Part shown: positions 26,410 to 35,220 of the stretch, in pieces
Layout: each line of letters opens with the position of its first letter
Numbering within the stretch: position 1 is the first letter of the stretch
Source of the DNA: Streptomyces sp. RPA4-2
GTDB lineage: Bacteria; Actinomycetota; Actinomycetes; Streptomycetales; Streptomycetaceae
Direction of reading: 5' to 3'
Assembly (NCBI RefSeq): GCF_012273515.2
Contig: NZ_CP050975.2
Coordinates: forward strand, 7,936,001 to 8,000,000
Length of the DNA: 64,000 bases
Notes under the pieces: generated by a model
Database searches by the model: none
Told to the model about the DNA's origin: nothing
The model's input: the letters and a program-made list of their open reading frames with translations, nothing else
Made by a program: the position numbers and the translations under genes

Positions 26410-26473
26410 ACCTACCGGATCAACGGATCCAGCAACGGAACCGGCGATGACCGGGCCCTCGCCCGGAGGCACC
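26385..26473. repeat. 28-bp direct repeat, two copies
   Basis: 26385-26412 and 26446-26473 agree at 27 of 28 bases (both end CTCGCCCGGAGGCACC). The first copy includes the right arm of the terminator. The second copy therefore looks like a duplicated half-terminator. Confidence 0.85.
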
Positions 26474-26579
26474 CCCGGTTCCGGCACTGCCCTCCACCAT
26501 CCGCGCGCACCCCGGGGCAGTCCCGCAGGCGTCGCCGTCGTTCGGTCCGCGTCGGCACCCGCGGCCGTCGGGGTGCCGC

Positions 26580-26744
26580 TCAGCCGGAGCGGCCGCGTGT
26601 GGTGGCGCGCCACTCCTGGTAGACGCGCCACAGCCGCTCGGCGCGTGGGCAGCGGCCCGACTCCCGTTTGCAGACACGGCAGTTGCCGACGTGACTGATG
26701 TACACGTCCTCGGGGCTGTGATGCCCCGGCTGCGGATTCGGCAT
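26580..26744 (-). CDS. 54-aa Cys-containing small protein
   Basis: Starts at ATG 26744 with a GAAAGGTG ribosome binding site about 10 bases upstream and stops at 26580. The sequence contains HVGNCRVCKRESGRCPRAER, a C-x2-C-x6-C pattern with a flanking His, followed by an aromatic basic helix (LWRVYQEWRATTRG). This could bind zinc or an iron-sulfur cluster and contact nucleic acid or a protein partner. I do not recognise the family. The minus-strand codon use fits a real gene (third positions mostly G/C). Confidence 0.55.
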   Translation of the reverse strand: MPNPQPGHHSPEDVYISHVGNCRVCKRESGRCPRAERLWRVYQEWRATTRGRSG

Positions 26745-27163
26745 GGCCCCCGGCACCTTTCGGCGTGATCTTCACCCGCGCGTTGTCGCTTCTGGTGCCG
26801 TACTTCCGGGGCGAGGGGGCTTTCGGATGCGGCGGCGAGGGGTCAATTCCCGTACGCCACAGGCCTGTACGGTCCGCGGCCGTGTGTGAAGCGGCTCCGG
26901 ACCGCGCAGGTGCTGGTCGAGGGGCGCCCCGGCAGTGGCAACCGGGTAGCCCGGTGCCGGAAGGCGGGTTGACCCCGTCGCCGGGTCAACCCGCCTTCAC
27001 CAGGGTGGACATGAGGGCCCTCGGGGCCGTCTTCGCGGGACGGCGTCCGCGGCACCCGGGCGATCGTCGTTCAGGGCGCGGTGCGGGAGCGTGTGAGTCG
27101 CCGCGCTGCCGCCTGCCGGTGGTGACGGCGTGACCTGGGCGCGTCCCGGGTCCGTGAGGTGTG
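26745..27163. other. Intergenic region with strong hairpin
   Basis: About 420 bases without a convincing gene. It contains the 16-bp hairpin at 26960-26998, listed separately. Confidence 0.4.
26960..26998 (-). terminator. Strong hairpin, probable SDR terminator
   Basis: Perfect 16-bp stem (GAAGGCGGGTTGACCC, 26960-26975, with 26983-26998) and a 7-nt loop, 165 bases beyond the SDR stop. No other gene ends nearby. Confidence 0.7.
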
Positions 27164-27928
27164 TCAGGCGGCGATGACGGCGGCGGTGGTGCGGCCGCCG
27201 TCGACGTCGAGCACGATGCCGTGCACGAACGAGGACTCGTCGCCCGCCAGGTACACGGCGGCCTTCGCGATCTCGTCGGGAGTGCCCATCCGGCCCGCGG
27301 GGGTGCCCTTCATCATGATCGCGGAAGGGCGCTCCTCGCCCGGTGCGGGCGGCAGGACCACACCCGGGGAGATCGCGTTCACGCGCACACCCTGCGGCCC
27401 GAACTCCGCCGCCCAGGCCCGGGTCAGCGTCTCCATGGCTCCCTTGGTGGAGCTGTAGAGGGCGCCGACCGGAATGCCCAGACGTGCGATCCAGGAGCCC
27501 AGGTTGATGATCGCCCCGCCGCCGGCCTCCGCCATGGCGGGGGCGACGGCCGCGGTCAGGAAGAACGGGGCCTTCACGTTCACGGCGTAGACCTGGTCGA
27601 AGGTCTTCTCGTCGGTGGCCGTCGTGGTGTCACCGGGGTAGATGCCGGCGTTGTTGACCAGGACGTCGATCCGGCCGCCGAGGACCCGGGTCGCCTCCTG
27701 GGCCAGCGCCTGCGAGGCGGCGGCGCTGCCGTCCAGGTCGGCCCGGACGAACGCGGCACGGCCGCCGCGCGCGCGGATCCCGTCGACGACCTCCTGGCCC
27801 CGCTCGGCGCTGCGGCCGGAGACGGCGACGTGCGCCCCCTCGGCGGCGAAGGCCTCCGCGATCGCCCGCCCGATGTTGCTGGTCGCCCCGGTCACCAGGG
27901 CAGTCCTGCCCTCAAGACGCTTCGACAT
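27164..27928 (-). CDS. Short-chain dehydrogenase/reductase (SDR, classical type)
   Basis: A 254-aa enzyme, ATG 27928. NAD(P) site TGATSNIG at residues 12-19, SGRSAE after strand 2 (favouring NADPH through the Arg), NNAG at about 85, catalytic Ser in NLGSW and YSSTK at about 155. ISPGVV follows, and the C-terminus ends in the usual VYLAGDESSFVHG and VDGG. It would reduce a ketone or oxidise an alcohol in the cytoplasm. It is divergent from an MFS exporter across a region with a palindromic operator, so the two may respond to the same effector. Confidence 0.88.
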   Translation of the reverse strand: MSKRLEGRTALVTGATSNIGRAIAEAFAAEGAHVAVSGRSAERGQEVVDGIRARGGRAAFVRADLDGSAAASQALAQEATRVLGGRIDVLVNNAGIYPGDTTTATDEKTFDQVYAVNVKAPFFLTAAVAPAMAEAGGGAIINLGSWIARLGIPVGALYSSTKGAMETLTRAWAAEFGPQGVRVNAISPGVVLPPAPGEERPSAIMMKGTPAGRMGTPDEIAKAAVYLAGDESSFVHGIVLDVDGGRTTAAVIAA

Positions 27929-28289
27929 GATCCACTCCGTTGCCTGGTTCTCCACCGTGAACCCGCTCGGCCGAACGCGCACTGCCCGCGACCGGACGGG
28001 GGCCCTGGACGGCCAGGGCACGAGGTCCACTGTGCGAGGGAAAAAATGGACCTGCAAGTCCAAAACGTGGGGCCCGGACCCTCGGGCCCTCGGGCCCCCG
28101 AATCCCTGTCCCATGGGTAATCCCCCCGTCGTCGCCACACGAGCACTGTGGCCGAGTCCGGCGGGCGGCGGATCAGTAGCCACTACTCAACCGGCCCGCG
28201 ACCCCCCTGCGCGCGGCACGCGGAGCACACCCGGCACGCCGGGCACGCCGCACCGGTCCGGGCCGGATCGCGGGGTTACTGTCGGCGGC
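27929..28289. other. Divergent SDR/MFS control region
   Basis: About 360 bases with no gene seen. It holds the palindrome at 28047-28062 next to an A-run (28041-28046), the likely promoter zone for one or both genes. Confidence 0.45.
28047..28062. promoter_or_regulatory. Palindromic operator candidate
   Basis: TGGACCTGCAAGTCCA is a 16-bp palindrome with one mismatched pair, centred 126 bases before the SDR start and 235 before the MFS start. This form is typical of TetR- or HxlR-type regulators. No regulator gene is adjacent. Confidence 0.45.
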
Positions 28290-29480
28290 ATGGACGGTGT
28301 TCGCCGAGGGTGGCGCCAGTGTTTGCTCGGCGGGGCGGTGTTCGCGGTGTGCATGGCCGGCACCACGCTGCCGACCCCCCTCTACAACCTCTACCAGCAG
28401 AAGTTCGGGTTCTCCGAGCTGATGGTCACGGTCGTGTACGCCGTGTACGCCTTCGGGGTCATCGGCGTGCTGCTGCTGGCCGGCAACGCCTCGGACGCGG
28501 TGGGCAGACGACCGGTGCTGCTGTGCGGCCTGGCCTTCGCGGCGGTCAGCGCCGTCTGCTTCCTGTGTGCCACCGGGCTGGGCTGGCTCTACGCGGGACG
28601 ATTGCTGTCCGGACTGTCCGCCGGTCTGTTCACCGGCGCCGCCACGGCCTACGTGATCGATCTGGCACCGCACGGCAGCGGCTCCCGGGGCACGCTCGTG
28701 GCGACGGCCGCCAACATGGGCGGTCTCGGCTGTGGTCCGCTGCTCGCCGGACTGCTGGCGCAGTACGCCCCCTGGCCGCTGTATCTGCCCTTCGCCGTAC
28801 ATCTCGTCCTGGTGGCCTGCTCGGTCGCCGTGCTGCTCCGGCTGCCGGAGACCGTGGGGGAGCGGCGGCCGCTGCGCACGGTACGGCCGCAACGGCCCGG
28901 CCTGCCCGCGCAGGTGCGGGCGGTCTTCGGGCCGGCCGCGATCGCCGCGTTCGTGGGGTTCGCGCTGTTCGGTGTGTTCACCGCGGTCAGCCCGGCGTTC
29001 CTCGAACACTCCCTGGACGTGCACAGCCGCGCCGTGAGCGGGCTGGTCGTCGCGCTGGCCTTCTTCGCCTCCACCGCGGGACAACTCGCCGTCGGTGTCA
29101 TCGGGCTGGGGCGATCGCTGCCGGTGGGCTGCGCCGCGCTCCTCGCGGGGCTGGCGCTGCTCGCGGGCGCGCTGCGGTGGGACCTGCTGGTGCTGGTCGT
29201 GCTGAGCGCGATCGTCGGCGGGGCCGGGCAGGGGATCGCGTTTCGCGGGGCGCTGTCCGCGGTCGCCCAGGCGTCCCCCGACCACCAGCGCGCGGCGGTC
29301 ATCTCCCTGCTGTTCGTGGTGGCGTACGTGGGCATCTCGTTGCCGGTGATCGGCGCGGGAGTACTGGCGGACCGGATCGGACTGGAGGGCGCCGGGCTGG
29401 TGTTCATCGCGTGCATGGCGGTCCTGGTCGCCGTCGCGGTCCTCTACCTGCTCCGGCGACGAACACCGGCCAGGACGTAG
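28290..29480 (+). CDS. MFS transporter, 12 TM
   Basis: A 396-aa membrane protein, ATG 28290. The first helix carries TTLPTPLYNLYQ, common in putative sugar/drug exporters of the YfcJ/YnfM-like branch. The MFS loop 2-3 signature appears as GNASDAVGRRPVLL. A second-half signature is weak, and 12 hydrophobic segments can be counted. It would export or import a small molecule by proton coupling. No strong ribosome binding site is visible at this ATG, so a start a little upstream is possible. Divergent from the SDR gene. Confidence 0.82.
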   Translation: MDGVRRGWRQCLLGGAVFAVCMAGTTLPTPLYNLYQQKFGFSELMVTVVYAVYAFGVIGVLLLAGNASDAVGRRPVLLCGLAFAAVSAVCFLCATGLGWLYAGRLLSGLSAGLFTGAATAYVIDLAPHGSGSRGTLVATAANMGGLGCGPLLAGLLAQYAPWPLYLPFAVHLVLVACSVAVLLRLPETVGERRPLRTVRPQRPGLPAQVRAVFGPAAIAAFVGFALFGVFTAVSPAFLEHSLDVHSRAVSGLVVALAFFASTAGQLAVGVIGLGRSLPVGCAALLAGLALLAGALRWDLLVLVVLSAIVGGAGQGIAFRGALSAVAQASPDHQRAAVISLLFVVAYVGISLPVIGAGVLADRIGLEGAGLVFIACMAVLVAVAVLYLLRRRTPART

Positions 29481-29717
29481 GCGCGCGGGGACACGGCGAC
29501 GTCCCGGGGTCAGGTCCTGCCCCGGCTCCACGGCCCCGAACGGGCGGCCGGCGACAGCCCCGTGGCTAAGACTCCGCAGCACGGCCACACCGGTCTCCGG
29601 TACGCCATCGACGTCCCCCATCCGCACGGATGTTCCCCTCGAGGGGTGTGGCGACTATGCCTCCGGGACACTTATGCCTCCGGGTCACTACGACGTGGTC
29701 CGAACCCGTACGCGCGG

Positions 29718-29739
29718 CCGGGAGGCGGGTCTGCCTCCC
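29718..29739. terminator. Terminator between convergent MFS and response regulator genes
   Basis: GGGAGGC (29720-29726) pairs with GCCTCCC (29733-29739) around a 6-nt loop; flanking CC and GG extend the stem with a bulge. Confidence 0.6.
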
Positions 29740-29746
29740 AGCCCGG

Positions 29747-30421
29747 TCACGCGGTGCTGTTGGGGCGGGCCAGGCCCAGGTCGTAGGCGAAGATGACCGC
29801 CTGGACCCGGTCGCGCGCGCCGATCTTCGCGAGGACCCGGCCGACGTGGGTCTTGACGGTGGACTCCGACAGGACGAGGCGCGTGGCGATCTCCCCGTTG
29901 CTCCAGCCCCTGCCGATGGCCACCAGGATCTCCCGCTCGCGGTCGGTGAGGGAGCGCAGCCTCGGGTCGGCGTCCGCGTCCGGTACGCCCTGACCCGGCA
30001 GATGCTGGGCGTACGCGTCGAGGAGACGCCGGGTCAGGGCGGGGGCGATGACGGCGTCCCCCGCGGCGACGGCGCGGATGCCCGCCAACAGCTCCTCCGG
30101 ACGGGCGTCCTTGAGGAGGAAGCCGCTCGCCCCGGCGCGCAGGGCCGCGTGGGCGTACTCGTCCAGGTCGAAGGTGGTCAGGACGAGCACCCTGGAGCGG
30201 CCGCCCGTGGCGATGATCCGGCGGGTGGCCTCTATGCCGTCCATGCCCGGCATCCGGACGTCCATGAGGACCACGTCGGGGCGCAGTTCCGCCGCCTTGC
30301 GCACGGCCTCGGCACCGTGCGCGGCCTCGCCCGCCACCTCGGTGTCGGGGACGGACTCCAGCAGCATGCGGAAGCCGAAGCGCTGCAGGGGCTGGTCGTC
30401 CACGATGAGCACGGTGGTCAA
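29747..30421 (-). CDS. NarL/LuxR-family response regulator
   Basis: A 224-aa protein. The likely start is TTG 30421, which overlaps the kinase stop by 4 bases and begins TTVLIVDDQ. Receiver domain: acidic pair DD, phospho-acceptor Asp54 in [18 protein letters not shown] and the Lys in GFLLKDA. A LuxR-type HTH follows ([36 protein letters not shown]). It is the partner of the adjacent HisKA_3 kinase. The gene order exporter-kinase-regulator suggests it controls the ABC operon, perhaps through the inverted repeat at 33707-33728. Confidence 0.92.
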   Translation of the reverse strand: MTTVLIVDDQPLQRFGFRMLLESVPDTEVAGEAAHGAEAVRKAAELRPDVVLMDVRMPGMDGIEATRRIIATGGRSRVLVLTTFDLDEYAHAALRAGASGFLLKDARPEELLAGIRAVAAGDAVIAPALTRRLLDAYAQHLPGQGVPDADADPRLRSLTDREREILVAIGRGWSNGEIATRLVLSESTVKTHVGRVLAKIGARDRVQAVIFAYDLGLARPNSTA

Positions 30422-31701
30422 GGGGTTCCGCCTTCGGAGCCGGGGAGCGGGGTGAGGTCGAGGGTCGCCTGTACGGCCCATCCGCGGCCGGGGCGGGGCA
30501 CCGGCCCCGCGTCGACCGTGCCGCCGTAGAGCGCCGCCCGTTCGCGCATGCCGGCGAGCCCGTGCCCGTCCTCGTTCGGGGGACCGGCCGGCCGCGAGTC
30601 GTCCGGCGGCCCGGTGTCCTGGACGCGGATCCGTACCCGCGCGCCCTCCACCCCGATCGCGAGACGGACCCGCGTGTCGGCTCCGGCGTGCTTGAGGCTG
30701 TTGGTCAGCGCTTCCTGGACTATCCGGTAGACCGTCAGCTGTACGCCGCCGTCCAGTGCGTCCGTGTCACCGGCCGTCCGGTAGGTGATCAGAGGGCCGG
30801 CGGAGCGGATGCGCGCGCAGAGCGCGTCGATGTCGACGATGCCCGGCTGGGGACTGAGCGCGGGAGCCTCGGCCTCCTCGCGCAGCACGCCGAGCATACG
30901 GCGCAGCTCGCCCAGGGCCTGGCGGCCGGTGTCGCCGATGAGCAGCAGCGCCTGCTTGCCCCGTTCGGGGGTGACGTCGCAGGCGTACGCACCGGCGTCG
31001 GCGAGGGTGATCATGACGGCGAGGTTGTGGCCGACGATGTCGTGCATCTCGCGGGCCACCCGGGTGCGTTCGGTGGCCGCCGCCAGTCTGCTGCGCTGGT
31101 CGCGCTCGATCTCCAGCCGGGCCGCGCGCTCCCGCAGTCCGGCGAGCTGGGCCCGTCGGATGCGCACCGCCATCCCCACGGCGACGGCCGCGATCGCCGC
31201 GCTGAACAGGAAGAACAGCGCGTCCCAGACGGACACCACGGCGGAGGCCCGCACGGCGACCAGGACCAGGCCGACGGCCGTGACGGCACAGGCCCACGCC
31301 AGACGCCGCAGCGTTCCGTGCAGCGTCAGGCTGTACAGGGCGATCAGCAGGGCGACGTCGGCGCGCAGCAGCACACCGAGCGACCACTGCAGGAGAAAGA
31401 CCGCCATGATGACGGCGAAGGCCGCGGACGGATTCCTGCGCCGCCACAGCAGCGGCAGCACCAGTCCGGCCTGCAGCGCCAGCATCCCGGCGAGGGGCGG
31501 GCGGGTGAACCTCGCGGCGAGTTCGCGCCGGCCGTCGTGCCCGTGCACCAGGTCCGCCAGACAGAACATCAGGAAGACCAGCACGACCACGGCCGTGTCC
31601 AGCACCCACGGACGCGCCCGGTCCGCCTGCCGCAGCCACTGTCCGCCGCGGGTCAGCCGGGCGAACAGGGGGCTCATACCGGCGGTGTCGTCGGCGGTCA
31701 C
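30418..31701 (-). CDS. Sensor histidine kinase (HisKA_3)
   Basis: A 427-aa kinase. GTG 31701 is preferred because GGACAGGTGA lies just upstream; ATG 31677 is the alternative. The N-terminal half has about five membrane helices with very short loops, so sensing probably occurs within the membrane. The phosphorylated His220 is in [16 protein letters not shown]. The ATPase domain has [10 protein letters not shown] (N-box), DTGPPDD and [14 protein letters not shown]. It ends overlapping the response regulator start. It follows the ABC permease gene by 99 bases on the same strand. Confidence 0.9.
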   Translation of the reverse strand: MTADDTAGMSPLFARLTRGGQWLRQADRARPWVLDTAVVVLVFLMFCLADLVHGHDGRRELAARFTRPPLAGMLALQAGLVLPLLWRRRNPSAAFAVIMAVFLLQWSLGVLLRADVALLIALYSLTLHGTLRRLAWACAVTAVGLVLVAVRASAVVSVWDALFFLFSAAIAAVAVGMAVRIRRAQLAGLRERAARLEIERDQRSRLAAATERTRVAREMHDIVGHNLAVMITLADAGAYACDVTPERGKQALLLIGDTGRQALGELRRMLGVLREEAEAPALSPQPGIVDIDALCARIRSAGPLITYRTAGDTDALDGGVQLTVYRIVQEALTNSLKHAGADTRVRLAIGVEGARVRIRVQDTGPPDDSRPAGPPNEDGHGLAGMRERAALYGGTVDAGPVPRPGRGWAVQATLDLTPLPGSEGGTP

Positions 31702-31800
31702 GGGTGTCACCTGTCCATCGTGGGCGAGGCACTGCGGCACGGCACCCGGATGAGCCGGGCACCGCATCGACAGCGGACGATACGCGGGGTGCGCGGGCCG

Positions 31801-32649
31801 TCAGGCGTCGCTGCGCACCAGCCGGTAGGCGGCCCCCGCCAGCGCCAGCACGGTCCAGCCGACGAAGACGACGAGCCCGGCGGTGGGCGACAGGGTGGTG
31901 CTGTCATGGGTGAGGGCGAACATCGACTCGCCCGCGTTGCTGGGCAGGTACGGGCTGATGTCGTCCTGCCAGGAACTCGGCAGGAGCGAGATCAGGCCGG
32001 GGACCAGCATCAGAGCGCCGACCAGCACCGAGATACCGCCCGCCACCGAGCGCAGCAGCGCGCCGAGGGCGGCGCCGATCACACCGACCAGACCGAGGTA
32101 GAGGCCCGCGCCCAGCAGACTGCGCACCACACCCGGGTGCGAGAACGTCATGGCCGCGCTCGTACCGGACACGATGCCGCTCGCGAACAGGAAGGCGACG
32201 AACGCGCCGAGCGTGCCCACGGCGAGGGAGACCAGACCGAACACGGCCGACTTGGACCAGAGCACCGGCAGCCGGCGCGGCACCGCGGCCAGCGTGGAGC
32301 GGATCATGCCGGTGGAGTACTCGCCCGCCGTGACGAGCACGCCCAGGACGCCCAGCGCCAGTTGCGCGAAGTTCGTGCCGAACAGCGACAGGCTGACGGC
32401 GGTGGAGTGGGCGAAGTCCGGGTCCATGTGGTGGCCGGAGTTGATTCTCGACTTGAACTGGGCCGCGGCGATCAGGCCGAAGGCCACCAGGAAGAGCAGG
32501 CCGAGGCCGAGCGTGATCCAGGTCGAGCGCAGGGACCACAGCTTGGCCCACTCCGAGCGCAGCACGCGGCGTCCGGTCACCCGGTAGTCGGGGCGTGCGA
32601 CGGGTGCGGGGAGCGGAGCGGAGGTCTCGGTCGCGGTGATGGTGCTCAT
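31801..32649 (-). CDS. ABC-2 type transporter permease
   Basis: A 282-aa membrane protein with six predicted helices. The cytoplasmic start LRSEWAKLWSLRSTWITLGL is the classical opening of actinobacterial ABC-2 permeases, followed by TAGEYSTGMIRSTLAAVPRR between helices 2 and 3. ATG at 32649 overlaps the ATPase stop (ATGA), so the two subunits are made together. Such exporters move antibiotics, peptides or lipids outward and often give self-resistance. Confidence 0.9.
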   Translation of the reverse strand: MSTITATETSAPLPAPVARPDYRVTGRRVLRSEWAKLWSLRSTWITLGLGLLFLVAFGLIAAAQFKSRINSGHHMDPDFAHSTAVSLSLFGTNFAQLALGVLGVLVTAGEYSTGMIRSTLAAVPRRLPVLWSKSAVFGLVSLAVGTLGAFVAFLFASGIVSGTSAAMTFSHPGVVRSLLGAGLYLGLVGVIGAALGALLRSVAGGISVLVGALMLVPGLISLLPSSWQDDISPYLPSNAGESMFALTHDSTTLSPTAGLVVFVGWTVLALAGAAYRLVRSDA

Positions 32650-33596
32650 GCGGCCCTCCCGGGGGTCTCGACGCCGGCGCCGGTCGCGGTGGTGGAGCCG
32701 TGGTACTCGACGGCATCCCTGGTCAGGTCCATGAACGCCTCCTCCAGTGATACGGACTTCGCGCTCAGTTCGAACAGCGCGATGCCGTGCTCGGCCGCCT
32801 TCAGCCCGATCTGGCGTGCCGTCACACCCGTCACGTGCAGTTCCTCGGAGCCCGCGTGGCCGGTGATGTCGACGCCGGGACCGGCCAGCACCTCCCGCAG
32901 CCGGGCCGGATCGGCGGTGGCCACCTTCACGGTGTCGCCGCCCACCTCGCGGATCAGGTCCTGCACGGTGGTGTCGGCCAGCAGCCGGCCCCGTCCCACG
33001 ATGATCAGGTGGTCCGCCACCAGCGCGACCTCGGTCATGAGGTGCGAGGAGACGAAGACGGTACGGCCCTCGGCGGCGAGCTCGGTGAGGAGGTTGCGGA
33101 TCCAGAGCACGCCCTCGGGGTCGAGACCGTTGACCGGCTCGTCCAGCATGACCGTCTGCGGATCACCCAGCAGGGCCGCCGCGATGCCGAGGCGCTGGCC
33201 CATGCCGAGCGAGAACGCGCCCGCCCGCTTCTTGGCCACGCTGCCGAGCCCGGCCAGTTCGATGACCTCGTCGACCCGGCGGCGCGGGATGCCGTGCGTG
33301 AGCGCGAGCGCGAGGAGGTGGTTGTACGCCGAACGGCCGGGGTGGATCGACTTGGCCTCCAGCAGCGCGCCGACCTCCTGCAGGGGGGCGGCGTGCTGGG
33401 CGTAGCGGCGGCCACCGACGCGTACCGAGCCACTGCTCGGGGCGTCCAGCCCGACGATCAGGCGCATGGTCGTCGACTTCCCCGCGCCGTTGGGTCCCAG
33501 GAAGCCGGTGACGGTGCCGGGCCGGACGACGAAGTCGAGATGGTCGACCGCCGTCTTCTCCCCGTACCGCTTGGTCAGCTGCTGTGCCTCGATCAT
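32646..33596 (-). CDS. ABC transporter ATP-binding protein
   Basis: A 316-aa ATPase, ATG 33596 after GAGGGATG. Walker A GPNGAGKST (34-42), signature region FSLGMGQRLG (128-137), Walker B TVMLDEPVNGLDP (148-160), and the H-loop His in VSSHLMTEV. A C-terminal extension of about 90 residues resembles the DrrA-type regulatory domain. First gene of a four-gene minus-strand set: ATPase, permease, kinase, response regulator. Confidence 0.93.
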   Translation of the reverse strand: MIEAQQLTKRYGEKTAVDHLDFVVRPGTVTGFLGPNGAGKSTTMRLIVGLDAPSSGSVRVGGRRYAQHAAPLQEVGALLEAKSIHPGRSAYNHLLALALTHGIPRRRVDEVIELAGLGSVAKKRAGAFSLGMGQRLGIAAALLGDPQTVMLDEPVNGLDPEGVLWIRNLLTELAAEGRTVFVSSHLMTEVALVADHLIIVGRGRLLADTTVQDLIREVGGDTVKVATADPARLREVLAGPGVDITGHAGSEELHVTGVTARQIGLKAAEHGIALFELSAKSVSLEEAFMDLTRDAVEYHGSTTATGAGVETPGRAA

Positions 33597-33677
33597 CGCT
33601 CATCCCTCGCGTCCGGGCGCCACACCGGTTCTGGAGCGCCTCACCTGCGACGTTAGACGCCAGGGACCCCGCGAGCC

Positions 33678-33728
33678 GTGGTACCGGGGGGTGAACTACG
33701 GCCATCGGGTGGTACCGCGGTACTACCC
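33678..33728. promoter_or_regulatory. Operator candidate for ABC/two-component operon
   Basis: An inverted repeat (GGGTGGTACCG with CGGTACTACCC, 33707-33728, one mismatch) and an extra half-site GTGGTACCG at 33678-33686, 31 bases away. It lies 82-132 bases upstream of the ATPase start, where a LuxR-type regulator would bind. Confidence 0.5.
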
Positions 33729-33861
33729 GGCACGGTCCGACCGTGAGCGAGGGCGGTGTGCCGGCGCCGGCCGTGGTCCGCCGGTGCCGGCGGCTTCGGC
33801 AGGTGCAGTCGGGCGGTGGATTCGAGCGATGGATCCGGACGGTGGATCCGGGTGGTGCATG

Positions 33862-33895
33862 CGGCCGGTGGCGCCGGCGTCGGCGCCACCGGCCG
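33862..33895 (-). terminator. Terminator of AhpD-like gene
   Basis: 14-bp stem CGGCCGGTGGCGCC (33862-33875 with 33882-33895) and a 6-nt loop, 25 bases beyond the stop at 33920. Confidence 0.85.
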
Positions 33896-33919
33896 TGACC
33901 CGGGGTCAGTTGCTCGCGG

Positions 33920-34399
33920 TCATCCGAACTGGCCGGGCTGGTAGTCGCCGGCGGGCTGGCGCACGATGACGTTCAGACGGTTGTAGGCGTTGATCAGGGC
34001 GATGAGGGACACCAGCGCGGCGAGCTGTTCCTCGTCGAAGTGCTTGGCGGCGTTCGCCCAGACCTCGTCGGACACGCCCCCGGCGGCGTCGGCGATCCGG
34101 GTGCCCTCCTCGGTCAGCTCCAGGGCGGCGCGCTCGGCGTCGGTGAAGACCGTGGCCTCCCGCCAGACCGCGACCAGGTGGAGACGGAGGGGGGATTCAC
34201 CGGCGTGCGCGGCGTCCTTGGTGTGCATGTCCGTGCAGAAGCCGCAGCCGTTGATCTGGCTGGCCCGGAGCTTGACCAGTTCCTGCGTCGTGTGGGGCAG
34301 TGCCGAGTCCGAGACGACCTTGCCCGCCGAGTTGATGTGCCGCGCGAACTGGGCCGTGAGGGGGCTGGTGTAGAAGTTGAGACGGGCGTCGGCGTTCAT
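33920..34399 (-). CDS. AhpD/carboxymuconolactone decarboxylase-family protein
   Basis: A 159-aa protein, ATG 34399 with AGGAG 7 bases upstream. The redox motif is NGCGFCTDMH, with Cys52 and Cys55 followed by His59, the catalytic pattern of AhpD-like alkylhydroperoxidases. Flanking helices (ELVKLRASQIN and LAALVSLIALINAYNRLNVI) are typical of the family. It probably reduces peroxides or handles lactone-like substrates in the cytoplasm. Monocistronic with its own terminator. Confidence 0.88.
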   Translation of the reverse strand: MNADARLNFYTSPLTAQFARHINSAGKVVSDSALPHTTQELVKLRASQINGCGFCTDMHTKDAAHAGESPLRLHLVAVWREATVFTDAERAALELTEEGTRIADAAGGVSDEVWANAAKHFDEEQLAALVSLIALINAYNRLNVIVRQPAGDYQPGQFG

Positions 34400-34841
34400 G
34401 GTGGTCTCCTCGTCGCGTCGGTGGATTCACACCCTTGACGGACCGGATCGGCGGGATGTGACATCAGGGCGGTGCGGCCGGATGTGACCTGCGTCTCCCT
34501 GTCGGACGGGCGCAGCGGATGCGGCGGGGACGGGGCGGTCGCAGCATGAGAGGCAGAGGTCTCGCCTCAGCGCCGAGCCGGGGGACACCTCGTGCCCTCG
34601 GCCCGATACGGCGGCTCAGGCCGCGGAGGTGCCGATGGCTCCATCCGATGCGACGCCCGGCCCCGGAGGGCCGGGGCCCGGCAGGACCGCGCCGCCCGGC
34701 GGCGCGGGGGCCGGTCCGCGGCCGAGCCCCGTGCCGCGCGTGCCGCTCGTGACGGACGGGGACCGGGCGCAGGCCGGGTCCGGACCCGAACCCGGGCCCG
34801 CGCGGGCCGATGCGTCCGGCCGCGCACCCGACGCGTGTCCA

Positions 34842-35087
34842 ACGGGGTGATCGCCGCCGTGGCGCTCGGGTCCCTCGCCTTCACGCCGTTCACCGAGCAG
34901 TACGCACGCGAGTCGGTGCCCCCCGGGTACGGGGACTCGCCGGTGTTCCGGCGGACCAACCGTGTCCTGACGGCGATCCGGGGCGGGGTGTTGCCGGTCA
35001 CGGCTCTGCTGGGTGCCGGGTACCACTTCGCGAAGCGGACCGCCCCGACCGGCATCGCCCTCAGAATGACCCAGTTGAACCACTCCG
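34842..35087 (+). pseudogene. Possible remnant of a small membrane-protein gene
   Basis: The frame reads SLAFTPFTEQYARESVP then FRRTNRVLTAIRGGVLPVTALLGAGY, which looks like part of an intracellular-septation-type or small four-helix membrane protein: one loop and one poor helix survive. There is no start with a ribosome binding site, and the rest of the frame is low-complexity Arg/Pro/Gly. The rest of 34400-35220 shows no gene. Confidence 0.35.
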
Positions 35088-35220
35088 CCCCGTCCGGGCG
35101 CAGGCGCGGGCCCAGGCTCGGGGGCGTCCGCTGGGCCGAGGGGACGCCGGCATTCCGGGGAAGGGGCCTCGCACGCTAGGGTGAGCGGCCATTCGTGCAG
35201 GTGAGGGGCAGGGGAGTCGG

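Noticed and set aside
26765..27133. Plus-strand 122-codon frame
   Set aside because: No ribosome binding site, Arg/Pro/Gly-rich translation and it contains the 16-bp terminator-like hairpin.
30562..33405. Plus-strand frame of 947 codons across the two-component and ABC genes
   Set aside because: Antisense to four genes with complete motif sets; translation is Gln/Gly/Arg-rich without structure.
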